Both the position numbers and the translations under genes were made by a program. A stretch of DNA of 64,000 nt from Epiperipatus broadwayi (lineage: Eukaryota; Onychophora; Udeonychophora; Euonychophora; Peripatidae), in assembly GCA_028023455.1 (NCBI GenBank), contig JAQFVV010013315.1, positions 1 through 64,000 on the forward strand, given 5' to 3'. The notes below the pieces were generated by a model. That model saw nothing but the letters and a program-made list of their open reading frames with translations, was not told the origin of the DNA and did no database searches. Below, one piece after another: positions 1 through 11,582 of this stretch (positions within the stretch are counted from its first letter, which is position 1; each line of letters begins with the position of its first letter).

Positions 1-1197
1 AGAAGATGCCTCACAGAAAATGTATTAAAAGCTGGTAAGTAGATTAGACTTGCAAATATGTTGATATTTAATTTCACCTCATTTTCATCTCAAATCAAGA
101 TTTTTTTTTTAATGTTCAACCAGAAATCTACAACTGAAAAATTATGACATACTACTTATGAAGTTATATCCAAATTTCTTTTACAAGATTTAATATTAAT
201 GTCATTTGGATTTGATTATTTTTTAGATATTATTGGAGTCTCATCACCAGATTCATAATAACTTAGAGTCATAATGTTTACCGATTTAGTAAATGGAAAA
301 CATAAACATTGAACATAGGTTCAATATTCATGTGGATGAAAGAATTGAAAGATTTAATAAAGCTACTAGTGACAACTGATTCGAATTCTGGAAGTTTCTG
401 TATGATAGTTTCTCAATACTTCTTTTAAAATTAATGTTTGTCTTTCTCATCAGAAACTTTAGTTGGGGTAAGAATAATCTTGCTTGTAACCCTAGCATAA
501 TGATGTACCCTAAAATATGCTTTTTTTAAGACTACGCTTAGTCATTTTCTGAGAAGGGTAAAAAATGTGTGTATTCACAAATATTGATATTTCTTATCAA
601 ATTGACCAAGTAAGCTCTTTAAGTTTTTCCATTGTTCAGTTGCTTTTATTGTTCAGCTATTAGTTAATTCCAGAAAGAAATTTGTGTCTTTTTATATCAA
701 AAGTCATAATCAAAACAGCATTTGAGTTGTATCTCTGGTAGGATAATTTTCAGTAAAGTGGAATGTTGATTAATTCATCCAATCCAGTGAGTGGGGCTGT
801 TTTTTTTATCATATCTGGACTTTTGATTTTTTTTTTTTTTTTAGTTTTTTTTATTTATTACTACCTTTAAATGTTTATCTTTTCTTTAAAAGACACTGAT
901 AAAAATTCATTGATATAATAGGGATGACTTCATTATCATATGTGTTATATGAATTTTTACCAAAGAATCATATTCTTTTATGAAAGCCTTTCCAACATAG
1001 TTTTTGATGATTCCAGATCAGGGTGGTACTGTTTGTTTGGATATTTCATTATTCACAACAAAAGTTTTTATGTGTACCATTGATCACGCTATCTCAATCA
1101 AGACTACTTATTTGGCTTCTATTCACAATTAACATATACATCTGATATTTGTAATATTTTAAATATGAGTATATTTTGTATATCTGTAGTCTAGGTG
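1..1197. other. AT-rich non-coding stretch
   Basis: No open frame with recognisable content and no repeat structure beyond homopolymers (for example the T-run near 823-842). It ends where the left arm of the first foldback element begins. Confidence 0.6.
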
Positions 1198-1908
1198 TAA
1201 TATAGCCAATCTGAACACAGACTTTCAAACTCCCTTCAACTATCCACACTATCTCATATCTATCTCATATAACCAATACACATGATCATACATATGTAAA
1301 AAAATATAAATGATTTTCAATATATATATTTTGTGTTGAACCAGCATTCATCAGTTGGTCCAGATCATCATCTCCCATATATATATATATATAACCAGTG
1401 CTTGGTTTCTATTAAGATAGCAAGTCTTCACACTTTAATAGACAGGCTTTAATCTACTACACCCTCCATCTCTTCAGCTATTCATACATGTATTTAAAAT
1501 ATTACAAATTCATCCTGCATCCTGCAACATTCTACTTCTGTGTATTTAAATGGACAATATTTTATACATGTGGGGTCAGATTTACTTAAAGTCATCATAG
1601 GTATAACAATAATATTGGCATTAATAAGGGATTTGGGCATTCCATCATCAGATTTTCAATGGTTCAGCTAGCTGAAGGGTTGGAGGGTGGAGTAGATTGA
1701 AATATATCCATTAAAGTGTAAAGATTTGCTATCTTAATTTAAAGCAAGCACTGATTACATATATATGTGAGATGATGCTCTGAACCATTCGATATGCATA
1801 TTGGAGATCATTTATCTTTTTTACGTATGTGTGATCATGGGTGTCGTTGTATGAGATAAAGTGGCAGAAGGAAGCTTGAAAGTCTGTGTTCAGATCTGCT
1901 ATATTATA
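1198..1908. mobile_element. Foldback element, family F3, two long inverted arms
   Basis: The left arm (about 1198-1490) reads as the diverged reverse complement of the right arm (about 1640-1908). Shared blocks include the 'ctgaacacagactttcaa' end, 'atgatca.acata.gt', and 'attaagatagcaa.tctt'. The arms meet around 1500-1640. The left arm holds a degenerate hammerhead core on the minus strand (1316-1359). In the right arm the same core has been deleted, leaving only its flanks. Related single arms or hairpins lie at 6656, 23240, 36908 and 48826. No open reading frame of note is present, so it is a non-autonomous element of unknown class. Boundaries are approximate. Confidence 0.7.
1316..1359 (-). 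ncRNA. Degenerate hammerhead-like core (F3 copy)
   Basis: On the minus strand the sequence keeps ACCAA, CTGATGA and an ATGCTGG...AACAC hairpin region. The GAAA box has decayed to AAAA and the 3' stem I strand to TTGAA, so the fold is probably inactive. It is identified only by alignment to the better copies at 23362 and 37058. Confidence 0.4.
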
Positions 1909-2872
1909 ACTGATATTTGTTCACCATTTCATAATTGCACTAATATATATAAATTTTATAAAATTTAATCATTCGCTATTATTTTCTTAAAAGGAGTTGC
2001 TTAATATTTGTTAGAATAAATTAACACTTTTTTTATATATTTCCTAGAATTTCACAATTTTTATATTTATTTTTTCTATTTTTTATTTATTTATTTATAA
2101 TATGCAAAATCATTTAAAAGTTTTAAAATAATACTCTTTTGTTTACATTTTTTTCTTTTAAATTTTTTCATAAGTTTTTTAGCTAACTAAAAATCCATTT
2201 TAAATCAATTGGATTTTATTTACGATTAATAAAAGTATAAACCTTTTTTTTTTTCTGAGAAAATGCTCAAAATTATATAAACTAAATGCAGCAGCCTAGT
2301 GTTTAAATATATTTTATTTTATTGTGTTTATATATTTTGTTCTAAAATTATGCCATTTTGAAAACGAATTTTTATATTATATTGAATAAAATGTAATTTT
2401 AAATATATATTTTTACATAATAATTTACTAAGCATTTTTTAAACTCATTTATGCTAAATTTCAAAATATTAAAATAGAAAACATCTATAATATTTCTTAA
2501 TTTTGTAAATCTTTAATTTGAAAATAAAAATTTTAGTTCGACATTATTAACTATTTATGATTTCCAAAGTGAATAAGAGTAAAGATTTTTTTTCCGGAGA
2601 AAAGGGTGTAAAAGGTGGCGTAAGTATTATCCATACACACAAAACTATGTATATACACCTGGGTCTCGTTTTATGTGGATTATTTTAATATGATTTTGAA
2701 GTTATGCGATTCATGTTTTTTCTTAATATCTTTCATATTTCACTATATTTATTAGATATCAAGAAATTTAAATTATTAATAACTTATTTTGACTTGAAAT
2801 CCTTTTTTTTTTTTTCAAAAATATAATGTTATATTAGCAGCTTACGTGAATATGGCCTGAAGCTGTATTTAG
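1909..2872. other. AT-rich non-coding stretch
   Basis: Nothing recognisable on either strand. Composition is extremely AT-rich with many short A and T runs. No target duplication or inverted repeat was noticed here. Confidence 0.6.
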
Positions 2873-3232
2873 AATCTTAGCTTCTATATAAATAGCCTAC
2901 TTATATGCACACTATGTAGGCATAGTGATGAGACAATGGCACATATATTGGAGGAGTGTCAAATTTGGAATAGCATAAGAAACACTTTTAAATCTCTCAT
3001 TAAAAACAAAGAATCAGCTTGTGTAAATTTGACTAAGACCTTCAAGAGTGGACATTTTGGGGTCATAAGATTGGCAGCATTTATAAATTTTTCCATTTGG
3101 TCATTGAGAAATAAGACTATCTTCGAAAGTGGAGAAGAAAATGACATGATGAAAATGTCTTTACACCTACTAAAAGAAATTAAAGAATTAGACAAAAAAA
3201 ATTCTCAGAACTGGATGTTCAACCAGACTTGA
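2873..3232 (+). pseudogene. LINE ORF2 C-terminal remnant with CCHC zinc knuckle
   Basis: This is the tail of a non-LTR retrotransposon polyprotein. The frame opens after a TAG at 2870 and runs to a TGA at 3232. Its first residues carry a C-x2-C-x8-H-x4-C knuckle: Cys codons at 2906, 2915 and 2957, His at 2942, with the phrase DETMAHILEEC. This is the layout of the cysteine/histidine motif that follows the reverse transcriptase in many LINEs. A tryptophan-containing stretch (FSIWSLRNKTIFE) and a lysine-rich helix-like tail follow. No reverse transcriptase motifs are visible upstream, so the copy is 5'-truncated or decayed beyond recognition. The downstream DNA to about 4100, ending near a 'gaataaaat' and T-run/A-rich tract, may be its 3' UTR. 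The uninterrupted 119 codons suggest it is younger than the other LINE remnants here. Assignment to a clade is not possible. Confidence 0.6.
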
Positions 3233-4664
3233 GCTCTAATAAACCTAAAACAAAGTGTAGTACCAATGTTGAAAAAAATATAAAGTTGTAAATCCACAGA
3301 TACTGAGAAAACTTAATGAACCATTTACCTAAAACATTCTAGATAAACTTTATATGGAAGAGATCCAAGAACTAGAAAATGCCATTATAAAGTTACTCAC
3401 CTACTTGATGAATAATAGGAAAGGGCTTTCATTTGATTAACGGATCAGTTTTAATCATTGACCCAATAAATATATTAAGACTGCTTTAACAATGCTTAAT
3501 GGTACTGATTTGTTTACTGTAAAAAATCTATGATATATTTTGTGTAATTTTCAGTCTTACGTATTCTATGAAAACCTGCTTTTAAGAAATTTTATCAATG
3601 CAATCCCTATATTGGATTGGCTAACCTCATGATCTTTAAGTAAAATGTATGGCTTTCATATATGATTCATAATAATTAATGCCTTGATATTTAAAAGGTT
3701 AAATTAATACAAACAGAAAAATTGGAAATGCTCTTCACTTGATAGGATAAAACGCTATAGACTAAATGGCCAAATATGGTTTTAATCATTGTCCACATGT
3801 TCATAAATTAAACAAACTTATATGTGTTTGAATTGACTAACACCATCATATATGTGACATACATGATCAGATTAATGTAAATGGACCATTACTATGATTT
3901 CTGGAATGGGAAGTTATATGTTTTCAATTGCTGGTGATAACTAATGTCTTAATGTAATTGATATGAAATTAATTGTTTTTTGTTTATATATACAAGTGTA
4001 ACCACTGATTTAGTTGACTGGTCTCCTTTGAGATTGATATGTAATTGTCCTTCCTTTTGTAAATGATTCTTATGGTTTGTGAATAAAATTTTTTTTTGAA
4101 AAATAACCTACTTATACTAATGAGTAAATAATAATAATAGATACAGAAATTAATATTTTTTTTAGATTTTTAAAATAAATAATAATGATTTTATTGATTT
4201 TATAAACTGAAAATAATCATTCTAATGATAATCTTTTGTTTTGAATGTGATCTCATTTTTTTAATATAGAAACAGCACAAGACTGGAAGTGGCACTAGTT
4301 GTACATCATGTCATGAATCTGATTTCTTACTAGTTTACAAACAAATGCATATTGTAAAATAGCAGTAATGATTAAAATATGTATAAAATTAAATACTGTA
4401 CTTAATAAAAAAAGTTTGTCTTAAATTAAGTTTTTTCATATATTTGAAATTTTTTATTAGACATACTTTATTTTCTTATTTTTTTAATGCGAATTTTAAA
4501 GTAATTTTTCCTTGTTGCTTTGCTTTTATGCCAATTTCTGAAAATTACAGGAACCTATCTTCATTTTTCAAGGTAAGTTACATTTATTTTTGTGCAATTT
4601 CTTTTGTGTGAGTTTTCCGAAGAACCTATCTACTGCATAAAACAAGACCCAAGTGTGTATATAT
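3233..4664. other. Possible LINE 3' UTR, then AT-rich filler
   Basis: The first ~870 bases follow the LINE stop codon without coding content. They end near 4085-4105 in 'gaataaaat' followed by T- and A-rich tracts, which may be the element's 3' end. A similar 'gaataaaattt' end occurs at about 61840. From 4106 to 4664 nothing was recognised. Confidence 0.35.
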
Positions 4665-4800
4665 AAATGTTATATATAGAGCTCACAAAATAAGCTCTTA
4701 ACAAGTTTTGAGAATATCCCCAACCCCAGACCAGTTTCTGCTACTGGCATCATCAGTGAGGTGCTAGGATAGTCAAATATTAGCTCTATATATAACATTT
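4665..4800. mobile_element. 136-bp inverted-repeat element carrying a hammerhead
   Basis: A perfect 19-bp inverted repeat bounds the element: 4665-4683 (aaatgttatatatagagct) and its reverse complement at 4782-4800. The interior contains a complete minimal hammerhead fold on the minus strand (4723-4762). The interior resembles the core of family F2 at 10.6-14.4 kb in its CCTCACTGATGA and GAAACTGGTCTGGGG blocks, but the ends differ from F2. It has no coding content. Confidence 0.65.
4723..4762 (-). ncRNA. Type I minimal hammerhead ribozyme candidate (F2-like)
   Basis: Read on the minus strand, the parts occur in the order expected for a type I hammerhead. Stem I 5' strand ACCTCA is followed by core CTGATGA. 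Stem II is TGC / GCA with loop CAGTA. Then come core GAAA, a one-pair stem III (C-G closing a TG loop), cleavage triplet GTC and the stem I 3' strand TGGGGT. All six stem I positions pair (one G-U). Predicted self-cleavage lies between + strand bases 4728 and 4729. Compared with F2 copies, the outer pair of stem I changes from T-A to A-T and stem II changes on both sides, which is compensatory. Activity is inferred from the fold only. Confidence 0.6.
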
Positions 4801-5006
4801 GTAAATACAAGCTTATTAAATTAGGTCAGTGACATCTGATTTGATTTTTTTAAATATATATTCATAAACCTGAAGCAACAAATAGACAGCTAAAAAGTAA
4901 TGTGTTTATTTTTCTAATAATCCTAATTTGTATATTCATTGTAATGTTTAAATTATTATATTATCTTAATGACATGTGTATATACATACTAAACATAATC
5001 TGAGCT

Positions 5007-5055
<49 letters not shown>

Positions 5056-6655
5056 GACTGAAGGATAGTATGGAATTGTGTACAATAGCTGATTAACAAA
5101 ACTCAAATTAATGCTATTGTAAAGGTAAGACTGATTGTTTGTCTATTTATGTGTTAAGTCATTAGAAGTGAATGACTAATCATTGATAATACTGATGATA
5201 ACCATTTGAATGCCATTAGGTAGTAACCTGATTTTTGTAAACTATTCTCAATATTCCCTTGGTTTGGTAAAACTAACATAAAAATAATGATTATAGGAAG
5301 CAGTCGATTGTTGTTTATGTGTCTGCTACTAAGTAAAGTTTTGCCTCCTTTAGCTATGTTGTCTATGAATGTTCACTTATTTGTGTATACATAATAACAC
5401 AAACAATATGGCTAAAGCTATCAAGAAAATATTTTATCTTCTCTAAAAGATGAATTACTTTATTATTTTTACCTAATATCTTACTCAATTGAATCCATCA
5501 CTCTCAAATGCCTTTCTACCTCACTGCATGAATATTGTGATAATTGTGAATCGGATCACCAACCTGATAGAAAGTATAGAAATAAAAAATAGAGTTTGAA
5601 GTTAAGAAAATAATTATAAATGAAGATTTCAGTATTATAGAGTATAGTTATAAAGAATTAAATAATAAGTAAACAAAAGTATGTAAAAAATGTATCCCAA
5701 AATTATTGATGTTATGAGGAAAGGTGCAGTATCAAATTATTTATACTATTTGCTTATTTTGTATTAATATTGCTTTGACTTGGTCCAAAAAGTCAGATAT
5801 GTAAGCAATTTTGAAGTATGATTATCTAATATAAGTATTATTGAACCCACATGTGATAAAAATCATCATAAACACTTGTCATCACTCTTTCCAAATATCA
5901 TACATTTTTGTTACATTTTTTTAAAAAATAAATTTAAAACCCACAATTCCTAAAGTAATTTGGTGGTGTTTTTTATCAACTCTGTTATTAAATCCAATAT
6001 CAACTCTTTTATAAAAATTATTTCTGAACATTCATCAATAATTTTTGATTGGCAATGAAATATCTCCTTTAAATGATCAACATGCAAAAAAAATTTTACA
6101 ACTGGGCTATTCACATGTGAGACACATTTTATATTATTTGAATTTTTATTCAATAATATCTATATGTTTTGAATTATTTGATAATTTTTTTGCATTCCAT
6201 AACTTCTTATTTTATGTGAAGAAATTGGAATAATAGAAATCAAAATTAGGATCAAATATGTCTGTCATATAAAATTCCAAAAATTATTATTTTTTCACCA
6301 TTGGGCATAAACAAAAATGTGTAATTAAAGTAATAAAATACATAGTAACATAATGTCAATTATTCAACATTTGATTTTTTAATTTCATGTAACATATATT
6401 TAGCATCTTTGATATGCTAAAATAACCCATCAGACAGATCTCCTAACGCCATCAATACCATTTAACATATGATTGGTTAGTTATTTTAGTGTGATGTCAT
6501 AACTGGTAAATGTAAATTACTAGCAGTTTGTTTGATATATTGTTAAGTTTTGAGTTATTAATTTCAGTATTATTTCCAGTTTAGTTTTATTAGTGTTTAG
6601 TTTAATAGTTTCACAATTTCAAAAATTGACTTTATTTACTTTTATTTTAATATTT
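4801..6655. other. AT-rich stretch with (AT)n microsatellite
   Basis: An (AT)n tract occupies about 5009-5049. Two short overlapping frames on opposite strands near 5950-6233 are hydrophobic, low in complexity and match nothing recognised. They are treated as chance. No other structure was seen. Confidence 0.55.
5009..5049. repeat. (AT)n microsatellite
   Basis: About 20 uninterrupted AT dinucleotides, read directly. Confidence 0.95.
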
Positions 6656-6915
6656 GAAATACAGGCATTCTTCATATACCTGGAGCTTAATTCTAAATAT
6701 GGGTGATTTAAACTCAGACTTAACTGAGCACTAATTATATATGTGTGGGAGAAATAATAATCTGGACCAACTGGTGAGTGCTGGTTCAATACATATATTA
6801 GTGATTATTTATCTTTTCTACATGTGTGTGGTCATGTGTATCAATGGTATAAGATAATGTGGACAGTTGAAAGGTTTTTGTAAGTCTGAGTTTAAATCTC
6901 CTATATCTACTCTTA
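6656..6915. mobile_element. F3 family copy
   Basis: The left ~65 bases ('tttgaaataca.gcattcttc' through 'aaactcagactt') match the left end of the copy at 36908 in the same orientation. After about 6720 the sequence switches to the opposite arm: 'tctggaccaact.gtgagtg', then 'gtgattatttatcttt', then 'agtctgagtttaaat'. This copy is therefore a foldback whose left arm is mostly deleted. The right arm contains a hammerhead core that has lost the GAAA box. Confidence 0.6.
6774..6812 (+). ncRNA. Degenerate hammerhead-like core (F3 copy)
   Basis: The sequence keeps ACCAA and a mutated CTGGTGA box, then GTGCTGG. GAAA is missing, and the 3' strand TTAGT replaces TTGGT. It is recognised by alignment to the other F3 copies and is almost certainly non-functional. 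Confidence 0.35.
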
Positions 6916-9900
6916 TTTTGTAAAATTATTTATTACATTTGTAATATGTTATGGCAGCAGTTGACACTCTATGCATTTGGGATGATCCACTAACTAACTG
7001 CTATTTGAGAAAGTGAAGTTTTTTATTGACCTGTACATTTACAAAAATAAGATCTACAATTTTACCAGATTTATATTGTGTCGATTAATATTTGTTTTGT
7101 TCCAATATAAAGTAACCTAACAATGTGCTATTTTTACTTTTTAGAAATTGATAACCTAGAATTAATTGATTTTAAAAAAAACTTAATTTGGATTAATAAA
7201 TTTGAAGAATTGAAAAATATTTCAAATATATAAATAAATTAAAAAGAAAAAAAATTCCAGTATCTTTCTTCAACTATTTTTGATATTTTTTATATGCGTG
7301 AATAAATATTTTCTCAAATGAATTTTGCTTTAAGTCCATTAAAAAATCAATTGGCACACCTTGCATTTTCATAAAAGTAACAAATTACAAACCAGATTCA
7401 GTGGCTTTATTCAGACTAAACAGCAGCAAGGAAGTCATTGATCTAATTATTATTATTATAGTCCGTAGTTAAATTTTTAACATACAAATATAAATGTATT
7501 TGTCTGCAGATTTGTGATGTTGGCATTTTAAAAGTAATTACTTCTTGGACTATTACTTACAGATTAATGTATTTGGAAAGTTTAAATAAAGTTTGAATTT
7601 TTTTTAAAGATGGTAATATATAATATTAGATGATGATTAGATGATGAAAATAGTCAAACATATAATTATTAATAACTTTTGTATGTTTTATGTTTTTAAG
7701 CAATTTATTAAATATATATATATATATTTTCCAAATTATTTTTGCGATTGAGATTGTACTGTAAAAAGAATAATATTTTTTTTTATTTTTAAATGCATAT
7801 TAATGCTTTTACATTTATGCTTTTTCATGTTATATTTGGTTATCATCATTTTATATCTTTGATTTGTTAATTGGACTTATGAAAGAGGTACAAAATATAA
7901 CTTGGAATAAGAAGGATCTCTGTTCGAGGATTTACGGCAGCTTAAAATACTTTTATATTTTTTGTTTGTTTCATCTTGTAATTGTATTCATTTTTTTGTT
8001 ATTTATCTTTATCCTAGTCACTTATTCTTTAATACTTTTTGATTTTAATATTGTACATTATGGATCGCACTAAGCTATTAATCTACTGGTAATTAAAACG
8101 GATTAGTCCCTTGATTTAAACAATTATGTTTAAATATATTTAATAATATATTGTTTTATTTATGGTGTTGTTTATGTTTTAAAATAATTGTTTCATTCCT
8201 CTTAATTTAACTTGTAAATTTGAAATTTCAATACTTGTTTGTTCATAAGCAATTATTAAGAATAATATTTTGAAGTTTGTTATTTGCTTATCAGCATTTG
8301 ATTTTAATAGGTTATTTTAAAATTATAATTTTGATGGAAGACCCTTTTTTACGATAAGAGTTGATGTTATTTTGCATCGGATAGTTTAATCAGATTGTAC
8401 AACTCATCAGATTTTTTTTAATGTTTTATGTTTCCTGTTAGGAGTTATTGGCTTAAAGATCATTTAACAATTAAGTCTGAGGGTTTTTTACGATTATTCT
8501 TTATTGGACACTAGTCATTAATAAAAACAGCTTTAAGGAAAATTGCACGTCTTCTCTAGTAATTATCATATACAATATTTAAATTGAGATATCAAATGAT
8601 AAACAACAAAAAAAAAAATGTTTAAAACTTTGAACTTCTTTCCGACGTTTTCAAAATGATTTGAACTACGAAGCTTAAGTTGAAGAAATTATAAATAAGA
8701 CAGAAAATGGCCTGGGAATAATAAATAAATTATAAATTGATTTAAGAAATAAATATTTGATATGATAAATAATTTTGAAAAAATTTGATTAAAATAAATT
8801 GTTGGTTTTATGTGTATTTGCGTTTGCATGTAAACATATATATATATCATTTCATTAAAGTTCAGTATATTATACATTTAATATTAAGTTATAATCACTT
8901 GGTAAACATTTTTCCATTTTCAGCTTGCATCTACAAGATTATCTTAATGATAATGTTGACTCTCAGTCATGGAAAAATTCTAAACAACTAGTCAGCCATG
9001 TTAAAGATTAACTTTCGAGATATATTTATAGCTTACCAAAAAAAATTGAATTTGAAAATAATAATCTACTACTGCACATAATTGCATACTATCAGTTTAC
9101 TATGACATTTTTGTCATCACAAAGTGAATCATATAATTTTGTATGTAAAGAGTCATTTGCCATATCTTTGAATAACATGTAAAATTAATATATTACTTTT
9201 CAGATGACAATAAATTGTTGCTGTTTTTGTTTAATTAAAATAATTATTTTTATTGCACTACTAATTTCAATAATAAAATTGTATTTGCAAATTTAGTAAA
9301 ATGTCTAGTTATGGGTTTGCCTACAAAATAATATTAATAATGTATTTTGAATGAGGGTCTTCTATAATATGATTATATTGTATTTCTGATTTATTTTTTA
9401 ATAAAAATTTGAAAGAGATAAATAGTTATAGTAAAATCACACACATATAATTTTATACTTATAAACATAATAAGAAATGGTCAAAAGGGGATGACATATC
9501 ACTCTCTCTATATAAACATAACATCACATGATTTGTTCAGCTTAATCCTTTAGTATGTAAAAACATTTCTATTATTTTCTCTGGTGACAATTTTTATAAT
9601 CACTTAACATTCAATTTTAATATTGAATGTTTATTCCATATTAGTATTTAATAAATGGGACTCATTTTTTTTAGAATTACAACATTACAAATAGAAAACA
9701 TCCTAATACATAAAGAGAACACTGAATTTTTTAATAATTGAATGGCATAAAGGAAAGCTAGCATAATCTTTGAAAAAAAAAATAATAAAATATGTGATGA
9801 TTCAAGTTTATTTATAAAATATGAATAAATTAATGTGATGCTATCATAGATCTATGAAATGCTGTTCTAAAATGTAAAATGGCATTTATAATTTTTAATA

Positions 9901-10560
9901 TATTACAAAGACAACAGACTGCTATGTTAAAAAAGGATTAAAGGATAAACAAAATTATTACTGTAGTTTTTTTTTTTTTTTTAATATATATTTTTAAAAA
10001 TAAAACATATTACATCCATAGACAAGTGCTGTATAAATAGACTATTTATTACATAAAATTCAAAATTTAATATTTACTTCTAATTGCAAAATGTTAGAAA
10101 TGAGATTCTATTGCTATTCTGCTATAGAATGAATAAGTTTATATAATTCATCTAAAAAGTTATATATCGGGCACACAATAGATCAAAAGTCATGATTTGA
10201 GCACTATGAGCAAAGTTTGATTATATAATGGTAAGCTGTAAGCATACATGGTCCACTTATGCTTTTTTGTTCAGGTAAGTACATGCAGATTGAGTTCCCT
10301 CCTTATTACCTTTATCTTTTAACTCACCTTATTCTCATGGGTCTTCTTGCTGTTTTTTCCCATTGGCAAATTGTGCCAGGGAAAATACGATATAAATTTT
10401 CATCAGGTGTAGAAACCTCACAACCTAGCATAAAGCTGAGCATGCGTTCTGTTCAACATTCATTTATAATTTCTAAGAAAACAAAAAATAAATTTTCATC
10501 AGGTTTTTTTTTTTTTTTTTTTGAAATGTCAACTTCATCTTTTACATTATTACTTATACT
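6916..10560. other. Long AT-rich non-coding stretch
   Basis: No gene or known element was recognised in 3.6 kb. Open frames near 7864-8073 and 8689-8991 encode low-complexity hydrophobic or A/T-driven peptides and are read as chance. A perfect 10-bp-arm hairpin (aacattcaat ... attgaatgtt) sits at 9606-9631. The 16-bp word 'ataaattttcatcagg' occurs twice near 10392 and 10490, the second copy running into a T-tract. Confidence 0.5.
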
Positions 10561-10861
10561 TAAAACAGGCAAAACTCACTATACATATTGCACACACAGC
10601 AAGCTAGAGCAATCAATGGATGCCAGAAGACTTGTGCATAAAATCCCCATCTAGTGCCTACTCATCCAATATCCCCAGACTAGTTTCTGGCTTGTGGCCT
10701 TCTCAGTGAGGAGCCTTGGATCTGAGAGCACACAAACCACAAGTCAGAAACTAGTCTGGGAATATTGGATGAGTAGGCACTAGATGAGGATTTAATGCAC
10801 AAGCCTTCTGGCATCCATTGATTGCTCTAGCTTGCTCTGTGTGTGAGTTTTGCCTGTTTTA
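10561..10861. mobile_element. Near-perfect palindrome, family F2
   Basis: The termini match as inverted repeats: 10561 'taaaacaggcaaaactcac' and 'gtgagttttgcctgtttta' ending at 10861. The arms stay complementary for about 130 bp, through 'aagctagagcaatcaatgga', 'tagtgcctactcatccaata' and 'ccagactagtttctggcttg'. The short centre is built from the segment around 'ctcagtgaggagcc..ggatctgag'. The left arm, read on the minus strand, contains a hammerhead core with one base missing (CTGAGA for CTGATGA). No coding potential was seen. Confidence 0.8.
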
Positions 10862-11582
10862 ACAACAGTTATACACAAGCATAAGAAGTAGTGGTCATGT
10901 GATTACATTATACTTCTAAAAAAGAACAAAAAAATCTAACTAAACATCATATGTCTATTAAAAAACAACAAGTATTTTATTTAATTTTACAAAAATAAAT
11001 ATATAAATGCAATATAATAAATTATGATTTTCAGTTTCAAGATTTAAGTAAAAACTGATCCCACACAAGCATATATATTTATATACTATATTGAAAGCAA
11101 TGAACTTTTACTTGAATGTATGACCACTTATTTTTGTTTTTACTTTTCCTCTGTTTGACGCATACATCCAGAGATGTTAGTTAGAATTAATATATAAAAA
11201 TACGTTTTTGTTAAAGTTTTTATTGTAGAATGAACACTAATGATAGTTGCAATTATTTTTTCTAGAGGAAATATCTGAATAATTAGTGATAGATATAATA
11301 ATATTTAAAAACATAATATATTGAAGTTATAAAGATATAAGTTAATAATGAATAATGAATTTGATAAATGATATGGATCACAGTGATGAATGTTTAATCG
11401 GATGCTAACAAAATCTCATTCACTACAATTATTAATTTAATTTAACAAGGCACAATTAATTTCTATTCATTTTAATATGGTTGTGAATAAATAAGAACTA
11501 AACATCAAATTTGTAATTACTAATTAATATAATGACTATTGTCAGATTTGCTTTGTAAAATTACAACAAAATCAATTTATTC
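10862..11582. other. AT-rich non-coding stretch between F2 copies
   Basis: Nothing recognised; it separates the first F2 palindrome from the F2 cluster. Confidence 0.55.

Noticed and set aside
5950-6233. Overlapping ~60-codon frames on both strands
   Set aside because: Low-complexity peptides from AT-rich DNA; same judgement for frames at 7864, 8689, 15042, 15712, 35727, 45590, 51447, 53375, 59193 and 63725.
10259-10654. 131-codon plus frame
   Set aside because: It runs through a T-tract giving a Phe run and into the F2 palindrome arm; not a gene.
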